A stretch of 64,000 bases of DNA from Dryobates pubescens (taxonomy: Eukaryota; Chordata; Aves; Piciformes; Picidae): contig NC_071614.1 in NCBI RefSeq assembly GCF_014839835.1, forward strand, positions 4,842,001-4,906,000. The letters are read 5' to 3'. Below are positions 12,563-24,276 of this stretch, piece after piece (position 1 is the first letter of the stretch; each line of letters begins with the position of its first letter). The notes below the pieces were generated by a model, which saw only the letters and a program-made list of their open reading frames with translations, was not told the origin of the DNA and searched no databases. Both the position numbers and the translations under genes were made by a program.

Positions 12563-14637
12563 CACTGTGTGCAGGGAGAAGGACTGAAGCCAAACAAAAT
12601 GGCTCTTGCTTTTGAACATTTTCAGTAAAGCCAATCTAGTTTTGCTGTGGGTGAAAGATCTCTGTTGAGAGGTCTCTGACATGTGGCAGATATTTCATTG
12701 TGTTGGGTCACGGGGGGGATAACAATGGTGATTGTTTTCTGATCTTACCTAGGTTGCTTTTCTCCTTCACATTTATCTTATTTCCTTGGGGATGTAACCA
12801 GAGGAGTTGAGGACAATCAGTTTTGAAGCCCTTGCTGGAAGAACACTGAAAACTTCCCCAAGTCAGTAGCATATTTGACATCCAACAAGGTATCTGCCAG
12901 TGGTGGATTTCAGGGAAGCAGCAGAGTTCATGGAAACAGCTAGGTTTCCAAAACACAGACTCTTGCCCTCAGCAGAGCTACACCCAAGACAGTCCTTCTC
13001 TGACACACCTATATTGAGATACTATGCTGGAAATTTCCCCAGCATAGGATATCCAAAGATCCTACTTCACCATGCATTCACATCTTGCCTGAATGTGAGC
13101 TGAAGATGAATTAGATGACTCACTGATGGTAAAAGCAAGATAGTTTGCTTCCTGTCCTACCTTCACACTGCCTACTGACAATCAGGAGGGGACACAGCCA
13201 TATAGCAGAAACACGCTGCTCTCACTTTTGGTGACCCTTGTGCTTGGGTCCACAGGATGGTTAATTACTTGATTTTTAGGGTGAAAAGGAGAATAGATGC
13301 CCTTTTCCCTTTCAGTAGGACACTTACAGAGCCCATCACAAAACAGGTTTTCCATAGAAATAGAAATATTTACTTCTATCAGTCTGGCTCTAGAAATTAA
13401 CATGAAAATGCTGGGTCTGATTTCTCAAGGCTGCTTGTTGCAGTATTTGACTGTTTGGTGTTGCTTGCCAGCTGGAAGACTAAACCTCAGCATACATTCA
13501 CTTCTTCCTAATTCACTTCTTAATTTGTAAGCAGAGCCCTGGAGGAATAAATTCACTCCCACTAAATGACTTGATAAGTAGCTCAGTGGGGCTGTTTGTT
13601 GCATGATATAGGACAATGAAATTCTGAACCCCTTGAAAACTTCTCCAAACATATCATGCTTGATGAATTCTTTCCATCACCATTTAAACCTATTAAGAGA
13701 AAGAAGGGCCTTTACAAGAGACCTTTGCTTGTTGCACTGTGAGCAATTCTTTTCCTGACAGCCTTAAAGGGTTCCCCAGCACTTCATTATTTCAGTGTAA
13801 CAAGAGTATTCATCTCGCCGTTTCTGGCTTACAGATATCCTCAAAGCTTGCAGATGCTAACACCAGGATGTGTAAAGTTAAGAGAGTAGAGCCTTCCCCA
13901 TTTACCAACCATTATCTCTCAGAACTCTCCTTTCCTGCCCCCCAGAGCTGTTGCCTCATTAATCTCCACGCATGGCTGAAAGCTTTAAAAGCTTCCATGA
14001 GCAATTAATTACGAGAAGCTGTCTGGGGACATTTCCCATCACTGTGAGCAGCAAGCCCTGTTTGGTGCAAAGCACAGCTCGAAGAATCCCTGCTTTGGAA
14101 CACCCCCGGGACTTCTACTCCTAAATTAGAGACTTGAAATCTCAGTGCCTGACGCACAAATGGACCATGCAGCTGGACCAGCTGCTCGGGACCAGTTAAG
14201 TGTCCCCGGGCTAAGGTCTCCCCCCAGTGGCCACCACTGCTCTGCTGTCCTTCTTCCAAGGCTTTGGATGTTAATTTTTTGGGGGAAAAAAAATCTACCT
14301 CCCACACAGTTCAGCCTTAATTCTGATTTCATGAAAGGTGCTGAAGGTGATGGGTGTATTTCTTGCTGGAAGCATCTTCCTGCTGACAGCCCTGGATGAT
14401 GCTGTAGTCATTACAGGTCACCACTCCAACAGGCAGCATTATTCCAAGTGGATTATACACAAATTCATCCTGAAAGTAGAATTTTTTTGCACACTGCTTT
14501 GTTTCAATGTTTTACCTGTCTCTGCTTGCACCTTGTTTATTTATTTGGTTGTTTTTCTTTTTGCCACTTCTAAATAAGAGAGATAGATTTTGCTGCTCAG
14601 TGTCAGAAGGAAACATGCATCAACCACCTCATTCACT
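12563..14637. other. Intergenic sequence; possible noncoding conserved segment at its end
   Basis: No gene recognised. The stretch 13900-14030 has clustered homeobox-type TAAT cores (CATTAATC, CAATTAATTACG) and a near-palindrome AGCTTTAAAAGCTT, which could mark a regulatory element. This is a weak impression only. Confidence 0.35.
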
Positions 14638-15005
14638 AGGAGCTTTTCAGCCTAGAGAAGACTGAGGAGGGGAGCTCATAAATGTTTATAAATACTTAAA
14701 AGGTGGGTGTCAGGAAGATGAATCTAGTCCTTTTTCAGTGGTGCCCATGGACAGGACAAGAGCTAATGGACACAAACTTGAACATAGGAAGTTCCATCTA
14801 AACATGAGAAAGAACTTGTTTACTGTGAGAGTGATGGAAAACTGGGGCAGACTGCCCAGGTAGCTGGTGGAGTCTCCATCTCCTGAGTCATTCAAAACCC
14901 ACCTGTATGCTGTCCTATACAAGTACTCTAGGTGAACCTGCTCTGTCAGGAAGGGTGGACTAGATGATCTCCCAGACATTCCTTCCAATGCCTGTCATTC
15001 TGTGA
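14638..15005 (+). repeat. CR1 LINE 3' fragment, different subfamily
   Basis: TTTTCAGTGGTGCCCATGGA, ACAAACTTGAACATAGGAAG, TTCCATCTAAACATGAG and GGACTAGATGATCTCC, ending CATTCTGTGATGG. This is a distinct older CR1 lineage. Confidence 0.9.
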
Positions 15006-16401
15006 TGGCACAAAATTCACTGGACTGAAAACCACAGCCACTGCTGCTCCCCTCCTTACCCCTGACCTTCACAGATGCAGGAGGCAGCCAGCTCAGCCCC
15101 CAGCGCTCGCAGGGCAGCCAGATGCTCCACCTTGTTGGTGTTTCAGCAATAAGCACATTTTGGTGGCTCAGTCCCCCTGGGAGATGCCAGGAAGTACCAG
15201 CCAGACTCCTTCTTGGGTGGCAAAACCACCTCAGCTAGCCCCACATGTGGCTGAATTACCTCTTCAATTCCCACTGAGTCACACAGGCAGGTGCATTCTC
15301 CCAGCGCTAGCCAGAGCAGAAAAGGAGTTGGTTCCTCTCCCAAAGAAAAGCAGTAGTGAGGAAAGAAAGATACACTCTTTGAGGCAGTTTGAAAATGGTT
15401 CACATGTGCAGCATAAGTTTACACAAAATATTATTCTTGATGTGTAATTGATACAAGTCACCACCAAGCCCTGAAGAGATACCTCTCTTTAGGATGATGG
15501 TCATTGGTCATATGAGCAGACACAGCTAGGCCAGTGATTGTCATGCCAGCGACAGCCTGGTTGCCATCATTCAAAGGAAGAAGATGTCATTCCTGCATTA
15601 CCAGGTGGCAGCTGATAGCAGGGTCCTTACAGGTGAGCTCTGTACAAGGAGAGAAAACTGCCTGCAAAGCCCCCTTGCTACACCAGGAGCCAGCTTCCAG
15701 CCCAGCTGCAAAGCAGTTCAGCATGCAAGCTGCTCCCGTTGTGGGTCACAGCCCTGGAGAGGATGAGGCAGCACCACGCTGGGTCACAGGGTTCTTGGTG
15801 TGCCACCATTTCCAGGCTGGAACAGTGCTGGGGGACTGTGAGGGAAGTTTCTGGGGGAGTTCTGAGCACAAGGAGTTGCTCTAAGTGATTTCCTCTGGCT
15901 GTGCCTGCACATGTTCTGACATCTGCCATGCTAGAGCTCCACACCACATGTTAGTTTGGAGCAAACGTATGGATCTAGCTCTAGCCTAGGGCACCTGCTA
16001 CTGTGGCACTACCAGTGTAAGTAGAGCAGCTGGACTGACACAGGCTGTACAAGTTGCCTGAGGCTCCTAGGAGGTTTTCCAGAGGGGATGTCTACCTGTA
16101 CATGGAGATACAGATGTAGCAGATGCTCTGATTTATTCCCTGTAGGCACATGAAGTTACTCCCATGCTGGACAGCTTAATTTTTCTCCACCATGTTGCTG
16201 TGAACAAAGGCAGGAATCCTGCACTTGTGATCTGAAATAATGAAAACAATTGGCTCAGGCTGACCAATCAACAAGACTCCCATGACTTCAAAAAGAAGTA
16301 ATACAAAAGTTAAAGGAGAAGAAGGGGATTATTATTTGCTGCATCCCTTGTAAACTCAGAAATGACATTCAAGGACTTCAGGGTCTTCAATATTTAGCTT
16401 T
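15006..16401. other. Intergenic sequence without a recognised feature
   Basis: Unique-looking sequence, no gene or known repeat recognised. Confidence 0.5.
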
Positions 16402-17002
16402 CACAGAATCACAGGATCACCAAGGTTGGAAGAGACCTCAAAGATCATCAAGTCCAACCTGTCACCACAGACCTCATGACTAAACCATGGCACCAAGTGC
16501 CACGTCCAATCCCCTCCTTGAACACCTCCAGGGGTGGTGACTCCACCACCTCCATGGGCAGCACATTCCAATGGCTAACAACTCTCTCTGTGAAGAACTT
16601 TCTCCTCACCTCCAGCCTAAACCTCCCCTGGTGCAGCTTGAGACTGTGTCCTCTTGTTCTGGTGCTGGTTGCCTGGGAAAAGAGACCAGCCCCTCCTGGC
16701 TACAACCTCCCTTCAGGTAGTTGTAGAGAGCAATAAGGTCTCCCCTGAGCCTCCTCTTCTCCAGGCTAAGCAACCCCAGCTCCCTCAGCCTCTCCTCACA
16801 GGGCTGTGCTCAAGGCCTCTCCCCAGCCTCGTTGCCCTTCTCTGGACAGGTTCAAGAGTCTCAATGTCCTTCTTAAACTGAGTGGCCCAGAACTGGACAC
16901 AGGACTCAAGGTATGGCCTAAGCAGTGCTGAGCACAGGGGCACAATGACTTCCCTGCTCCTGCTGGCCACACTATTCTTGATGCATGCCAGGATGACTTT
17001 GA
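16402..17002 (-). repeat. CR1 LINE 3' fragment, octamer-type tail
   Basis: Reverse-strand CR1 from CACAGAATCACAGGATCACC through the whole end of ORF2 to the segment encoding [18 protein letters not shown] on the minus strand. Frame broken. About 600 bp. Confidence 0.94.
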
Positions 17003-18130
17003 AATGCATTTATTGTTCTCCCTGGTTCAAGTCACCTTTACCTATTCTGTGACTCCTGTTCATAGCTTCTCATTATCATGACCACTGCCTGATCACCAGC
17101 TTTTCATTGTGAATGGCATTAAGTTTAGAAGCCAGGTTTAGTAACTTTAAAATAATTATTCAGATTGGTTATGCAAATGAACTCTAACCTTGTTTGTCAT
17201 CTCCTTCTGAAGAGACACCAAACACCAGTGCAGTTGCAAACACCAGTGAGAAAATGCAGATTTCCCTCCAGCACAATGTTTTGAGACACCAAATTGCACT
17301 GCCAGTTTTTCAGACAGCTTTCAAGAACTGTGTTGGATGCATGTGTGTGTTTGGACAGTTTTGCTCTTCTCATTCCTGGTGTCATGGCTGGGTCTGGCAG
17401 TCCATCCTGTTCCACCAGCTGGGAGCACCTCCCTGAACAGGGAGGGGATGGTCAGGCAAGGGTGGTCAAACTTGGTGATGCCCTCAGTGTCCTAGAAGCT
17501 GTGAAAGCTGAGATGATGGAAAATAATAGGCCAGGATGATGCAAACTACTCTGCACAAAACCAAATGTTTTGTGTAGGCAATGTCAGAGCACCTGAACCC
17601 CAGATTTAAGGAAAGGTGATGGCAATGATGGAGGCTTGTGTTGCTCAGAACTGTAATCTAGTGCCTTGGACAGAGATATTTGCCTCAGGAATTTGTTAAC
17701 CCTCTCTCCAGAGGCACATCCTATCAGAGACAGTAAGCAAAAGAAAGAGCAGTGGATTTTGAAAGACAGAACCTTTATTTGTTTTCCACAGGCTAATTAG
17801 AAACATGCCACAGATACAGAAGCAGAGGCAGGCATGAAGTTCTGAGTCAGATAGAAAAGATTATCAGAAGGAAAAAAGCCTGCCTTTTCCGTTCAACAAC
17901 ACAGGGCTTCTGCAAGTTCCTAGCTCTTTCATTCAGGAAGAATCAAAGTTTCCTTTCAGCCACAGAAAAACATTGAGCTCTGACTCTTTGTGGAGCCAAA
18001 CACAGTGCTAGTAGCAAACAGCCATGCTGAATCAACAATTTATTTCCAATATTTCGAGAAACACTCCAATGACAAATGATGTTTTAAAGACAAGAAACTC
18101 CTCCAGTGCCAAGGACTGCTCCAAGAAGGC
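17003..18130. other. Intergenic sequence without a recognised feature
   Basis: Unique-looking sequence between two CR1 insertions. No gene recognised. Confidence 0.5.
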
Positions 18131-18917
18131 ATGAGATTTAACACATCCAAGTGCCGGGTTCTGCACATTGGCCGCAGCAACCCCATGCAGTGCTACAAGC
18201 TGGGGTCAGAGTGGCTGGAGAGCAGTCAGGCTGAGAGAGACCTGGGGGTGCTGGTTGATGGTAGACTGAACATGAGCCTGCAGTGCACCCAGGCAGCCAG
18301 GAGGGCCAGTGGCATCCTGGCCTGCATCAGGAACAGTGTGGCCAGCAGGAGCAGGGAGGTCATTCTGCCCCTGTACACTGCACTGGTTAGGCCGCACCTC
18401 GAGTACTGTGTCCAGTTCTGGGCCCCTCAGTTTAGGAAGGAGGTTGACTTGCTGGAGCGTGTCCAGAAAAGGGCAACAAGGTTGGTGAGGGGCTTGGAGC
18501 ACAAGCCCTATGAGGAGAGATTGAGGGAGCTGGGGTTGCTTAGTCTGGAGAAGAGGAGACTCAGGGGTGACCTTATTGCTCTCTACAACTACCTGAAGGG
18601 GGCTTGTAGACAGGCAGAGGTTGGTCTCTTCTCCCAGGCAACCAGTACCAGAACAAGAGGACACAGTCTCAGGCTGCGTCAGGGGAGGTTTAGGCTGGAG
18701 GTTAGGAGGAAGTTTTACACAGAGAGAGTGATTGCCCATTGCAATGGGCTGCCTGAGGAGGTGGTGGGGTCGCCGACGCTGGGGGTGTTCAGGGCGAGGC
18801 TTGACAGGATGCTTGGTTGTATGGTTTAGTTGATTGGGTGGTGTCAGATGATAGGTTGGACACGATGATCTCGAAGGTCTCTTCCAACCTGGTTAATTCT
18901 ATTCTATTCTATTCTAT
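18131..18917 (+). repeat. Young CR1 LINE, 5'-truncated, open ORF2 C-terminus
   Basis: An uninterrupted 232-codon frame (18131-18829) encodes the C-terminal part of the CR1 reverse transcriptase ORF2: [67 protein letters not shown]. The short 3' UTR leads to GGTTAATTCTATTCTATTC. No endonuclease or RT catalytic core is present, so it cannot move by itself. It keeps many CpG sites (GGCCGCACCTCGAG, GTCGCCGACG) that are TG/CA in other copies here, a sign of recent insertion. Confidence 0.95.
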
Positions 18918-21351
18918 TTTGGGCTTCAGTAATAAGGTTTTGTGTGGAACACCACCAAGAAGCTCTAAGGTCTACTTTTGGAGTGAAGGATTATTCTTCC
19001 AAGGAGAAGACTGCTTTGGTTCACACTGAGGGGGCTGTTTCTCCCCATTTACACAGCTAATCCTTCCGGCAGAGGTCACACACAATTCTCAGAAGTATCT
19101 TAATACTCTTGAAAAGTTAATCTAGACAACCAAAAATAAAATCAGAATGTTAGCTCAGTTTTACTCTTCTTTAATGAGCAGCTCACTAAGGCACAGAACT
19201 CAAAGCACCTCCAGTAGGACCTGGACTGAGGATAGAGCAAGTAGCCCCTCCCAGGTGGCAGCTTCATTGTAAGATGCAATTCCTGGGAAGCAGACATCAG
19301 TAGACAGAAAACTCAGCAAAATCTCATAATGTTTCATTTTGGATCCTTGAAAACAGGATGATCAAGGAGATTTCAAACACCAAGGTCAGCCATGATGTGA
19401 TTAAGGAAACACTACAAGGGGACCACACTCTGAACTTACCCCTGATCACCACCAGCCATCTGAGTCAGCTCAGTGCAGAAGCAATGCACAGATCCCAGGA
19501 GACCACATGCAAAACCTTCATGGCCCCAATACTAAGCTTGAATAAAGCTTTCATCTTTAGAAGAGTACACCAGGAACAACGAAAAGAAAGGCCAGAAGAG
19601 ATGGTGACATGAAGGAACTACTCCCTTGGAGGCTATAGATTTAGAAAAGAGCCAATAGTGACTGAAGCAGACTTCAGGGAATTCCCATAGGAATAAATGT
19701 ATCTGGTCACTAGGTGTCAGCCTTGCCTGTACCAGAAGGACATTGGACCTTCTCCTTATCCCAGTGAACAGATGAGACTCAGCACTCTAAATGATCCCAG
19801 CAGTCCTGTAGTTTGAGGAAAGGAGCAGAAAGAGGCTGCTGCTTGTGTGGGATGCTCATGTACCTGATAATACAACATTGGCTGCCTTCAGGTTTGGGTG
19901 CTGCAAACAACAGTGTGCTTCTTCCGTGCCAAGGAGATGTGAGCTGCAGAGACAGCAGAAGAGCTACAAGCTCAAACAATGAATAAATCAGCAGGGTATA
20001 AGCAATGAATCAGTAACTGTTTTGCAAGCCTCACAATATTTGCTGTTTATTCCAAAGCACCAGTTCCTGGAGTAATGCCATCCCATGAAAATGCTGGCTC
20101 TCACTTCTTACGTTTGCTTCTAGGCTCGCTGGATACAGGAACAATGCTTGGAAACAAGATCCCTGCAGGGCTGAAAACTCTAAGGAAAACAAAGAAAACC
20201 TAAACTGTATTCTTTAGATAATTTCTTGAACAGTTCATAGCACTGGAGTCAGCAAAAACAAAGAGCAATCCAACATGCAGCAGAGTTCCAGTGGTGTCTG
20301 CAGAACATCTGTATGCTTCTGATTTTGAAAGCTGTTCAGATGGAGACCATCATACCATGATTCTCATGTTCCCAAGCCTGCCCAGGTTATCCTTCCTTTT
20401 GCTAGGGCCAACTACAGTGCCAGGGCTCTGTTCCCAGTGCAGTTTGCTCATGTGCTGCAAGCAAAGCCACCCAGCAGAGAGCAACAGCTGGAACTGGCAA
20501 AACAGGCACTTTGCCCAAGAGGCACAAAAAGGACTTGACAACTTCATACCCTCCCTTTCCTTCTAGAGTTCTCTTACTGGACAGGTAAGCTTTTCCACAA
20601 TAAAGAAAATCACAGCATCTCAGTGCTTTGATTCTCTCAGATACATACATGGGAGTGCAGAAAGACAGACCCAGGCACGACTTCCATCCTCAATGGCAGT
20701 TAATTTCACGACCATTCCACAGCAAACACCTGTCTGGAGGGATGAACCTGGAAGGGCTGGAGCCTTCCAGTAACAACAATAACAACAAACCCCAACAACA
20801 AAGCCACAATCAGTCCAGACATTGCACAAATCCTACAAGTCAGGGCGGCAGCGAGGTCACACCAGCCAAGTCCAACATCAAACCAGTAGAATAATATTTT
20901 GGCTGGAACAGTCTCAAGCTCAGTGCATGGCCTGTGCCCAGACTGCCTGCTGGGGTGATTAGTGTGATTGCCTTGCCAAGAAGAAAAAGAAGGGATACAT
21001 TCTTGCCTGTGCACTAAAACCCCAACACACCTATGAGGTTTCATTGAGCCAGAAATCACTGAAAACAGCAGAAACAGCAACTCCAAACCTGCAGAAGGAT
21101 CAGTCCCAAATTTGTCTTTTACACAAACACCACATCACAGCTCTTGGGAGGACCCCAAGAAACACACTGGATTGTGTGTTCTTAGAGAGCAGGGAGACAA
21201 TATCTGTGTTTAAATAGCAGTCAACCTCCTCCAACCATCACAAGCACCACCTGCTGAAGCAGACACCTCAGAGGGGCACCATCCTCCTCCCCCATTTTCC
21301 TCTTCTGCAAATTCAGGGGATTTTAGTTTCCATGCCTTGCTTGCATGGCAT
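18918..21351. other. Intergenic sequence without a recognised feature
   Basis: No gene recognised. A short AAC/AAT run occurs near 20771-20800. Confidence 0.5.
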
Positions 21352-21515
21352 GGTTAAGGCTAGGGGTTAGCATTAGGGGATTGGGGTATGAGTAGGGGTG
21401 ATGGTTAGGATTCAAGATCAGGGTTAGGATTTAGGGTTGGGTTAGAGTTAGGGTTAATGGTTAGTGTTAGGTTTAGGATTAGGGGTTAGTGTGAGGATTA
21501 GGGTAAGGAGTAGGC
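21352..21515 (+). repeat. Degenerate telomere-like (TTAGGG)-related block
   Basis: About 165 bp built from GGTTAG/TTAGGG-like hexamers on the plus strand, for example GGGTTAGGATTTAGGG and TTAGAGTTAGGG, with many variants (TTAGGA, TTAGTG, ATGGTTAGG). No long run of perfect units. Looks like a short interstitial telomeric sequence that has decayed, or a variant minisatellite. Confidence 0.75.
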
Positions 21516-21976
21516 TGAAATTTATGGCTAGGTTTGCAGAGGGAAACACAGCAGAGTTAGCACAAACATCTGCAACACATTGCATAAGGACCAGATGTAG
21601 GCAGGTAAATTCTGAATGGCAATACCCATGCAGGGCTGGGTACTGGGAGTCATCTACCCAAAAGAACCAGAGGCTTCCAGAGAGGGATGCCATTGATTTC
21701 TGTATCCTGGAAAAGCTGCAGTCTTTACTAGCTGATTGTCTGACTGCCAGCATTTCTGGTTGCACTGAAACTCCCTCTGCTTTGTACATCAGCTTGCTAA
21801 TTTTCAAAGACAAATACCACCCAGTACATCAAGCTCCAGAAGTTCCTAATCCACACATGAATCCCTAAGGAGAACTTCTTAACACTAACTTAAAGCATCT
21901 TGGATCACTGAAAATACAGAGCAGAATTCAACTCCAGATTACTTAACATTTTGGGTGTATAAAGTGTGTTCACTGC

Positions 21977-22111
21977 CCCTGGAGGTGCTTAAGAAAGTTG
22001 TGGACATGGCACTTCAGGACATGGATTAATGGCCATGGTGGTGTTAGGCTGACAGTTGGACTCTGTGATCTCAGAAGTCTTTTCCAACTGAAACACTTCT
22101 ATGATTCTATA
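21977..22111 (+). repeat. CR1 LINE 3' fragment, octamer-type tail
   Basis: CTGGAGGTGCTTAAGAAAG through TGGACATGGCACTTCAGGAC to CACTTCTATGATTCTATAG. An older CR1 3' end of about 135 bp. Confidence 0.88.
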
Positions 22112-22401
22112 GAAGTCACAGTCAGCAGAGCCCAGAGTACAATTTACCTGCTTCAGGCTAAATGCTCCAGGCTCTATCAATCAGATTACTGCCTATGAGC
22201 TTAAACCATTAGCTACATGTGATGTAAATTCAGACTTGCTTTGTGAAATTAAGACAACATCCAACTATACTAAATCTATAGGGAACTTAGCTCTGAAGTG
22301 CAGCTACATCCAAAAGAGCAAAGAAAGCATTTTCCAGGGCAGATATTAAGAATGAATTCATTAATTTAAGGTACATCATGAGCAAGGCAAAGTAGGCAGC
22401 A

Positions 22402-22480
22402 TCACAGAATGTTAGGGATTGGAAGGGAGCTTGAGAGTTCATCTAGACCAAGCCCCCCTGCCTGAGCAGCATCACCAAGG
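22402..22480 (-). repeat. CR1 LINE 3' terminal scrap
   Basis: ATCACAGAATGTTAGGGATT then GGAAGGGAGCTTGAGAG and CTAGACCAAGCCCCCCTGC. Reversed CR1 end, old. Confidence 0.78.
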
Positions 22481-23907
22481 GGGGAAAAAAAAAGGTATCA
22501 TAGAAAACTAATTTACAGTAAATTTACACAATAATTAATTTCCCATAGCCTGCTCCAAGTACACAAACCTCAAGCTGTCATAACAATAAAAACATTAATA
22601 AATGCAGACCTTCAGGCTAACCTGCCCTTATTTTTAGATTGGAGACCAGAGAGGACAGTCCTACCAGGGGACAGATTGGATTTTACAGAGGTTGAGTTTC
22701 CCAAGTGCAAGGACAGACTGATTTGGGCATTAATAGAATGAATGTAAAATTGCCTATCCACCCAGCCCTGTCTCTACTGTGTAATTCTGAGCTCAGTGCA
22801 CAGACAACCCTCTGAAAAGCCTTCCTTGACTCAGAATAAACTCCAAATCCGTTGCTCAAAGGGCCCTCCAACCTGGTGGCCGTGTGCCTTGGAATCCACA
22901 AGGTTAACAAGTAAACAACACTGCTGTTGACATTTTTAACAACAAAAGCAACACCAGTTCAGGAAACTCAAGCCACGAAAAACCCCCTCGTATAAACAGA
23001 TGCAGGAATGATCAACACTTTTCCTGCTCCAGAGGCACATAAAACAAGCAGATTTTCAGACCCAGAGTGGGCCAGACAGGATGACACTGTGAGAATGATT
23101 GAGCCCTCTAGTTCCCACCACTAACAGGAGGAGTGAGAAGAGACCTTGGGAAGATACAGATGCAAGAGGCAATATTAACCAAAGGAGAAAAAAATAGATC
23201 TGAGGATAGTTTGTTTCCACTGAGAAACCAATAACTCTTTAGACAATGCCATCTATTCTGCTACAAATGGCCAAGATGGGCACCTGAGCTGAGATGAGGA
23301 AGCTTGCAAAGTTCTGTCACATCTGGACTTGTGACTACATCTTTGCACAGCCTAAACCAGAGGAATAAACCCAAGCAGAGACTGCAAGTTACATAAAACT
23401 ATTCCCACCTGATCAGGGAATTTAAGACCTAAATGGAGTATTGGGATGGGCAGTTTGGACAGACACAGCATCTTGATTTTTTTAGCTCTATTTTTAGCTT
23501 TCTTTAGCTGCATGCAAACAGAACAACCCAACATTTAAACTACAGAACTTGTCCAGCAATTAAGAGACTAATTTTTCCAGGACCTGTGAGTGCTCAACAG
23601 GGCAAATTTAGCTTTGCATGAGCATTGGGAACTTTAGCAAGAAAACAAACAAACAAAAAAAAAAATAAAATAGCAATGGGAAGCTATCTTCATAGCTGAT
23701 CACTTTTATATGACTTCCTGGAACACCACCATCAATTCTGCATGGATGTCAAAACAACACTGGCACAGTGCCAGCAGAGATTCAGACCAGGGCCCCTGAT
23801 TTATTCATTTATTCCCTCTTTTTTTGTTTCTTTGTTTTGAAAGCAGCAGAAGTAGCAGTAATGGTAGTTAACTTTGGGTTGTTAAACACACCCCTACAGG
23901 ATGAGGT
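22481..23907. other. Intergenic sequence without a recognised feature
   Basis: AT-rich unique-looking sequence with short A-runs. No gene recognised. Confidence 0.5.
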
Positions 23908-24276
23908 ATAGAATAGAATAGAATAGACCAGGTTGGAAGAGACCTTCAAGACCATCCTGTCCAACCTATCATCCAACACCACCTAATCAGCTAAACCATG
24001 CAACCAAGCACTCTGTCAAGTCCCCTCCTGAACACCTCCAGTGATGGTGACTCCACTACCTCCCTGGGCAGCACATTCCAATGGCTAACAACTCTCTCAG
24101 TGAAGAACTTTCTCCTCACCTCCAGCCTGAACTTCCCCTGGCACAGCTTGAGACTGTGTCCTTTTGTTCTGGTACTGGTTGCCTGGGAGAAGAGACCAAC
24201 CTCTGCCTGTCTACAAACCCCCTTCAGGTAGTTGTAGACAGCAATAAGGTCAGCCCTGAGTCTCCTCCTCTCCAGG
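23908..24276 (-). repeat. CR1 LINE 3' fragment with pentamer tail
   Basis: Reverse ATTCT tail (TAGAATAGAATAGAATAG), ACCAGGTTGGAAGAGACC, ending in the segment equivalent to [10 protein letters not shown] of ORF2. Same subfamily as 18131-18917. Confidence 0.92.

Noticed and set aside
18206-18739. 177-codon minus-strand open frame
   Set aside because: It is the antisense shadow of the CR1 ORF2 segment.
21454-21868. Open frames over the telomere-like block
   Set aside because: They come from the low-complexity repeat and lack family resemblance.
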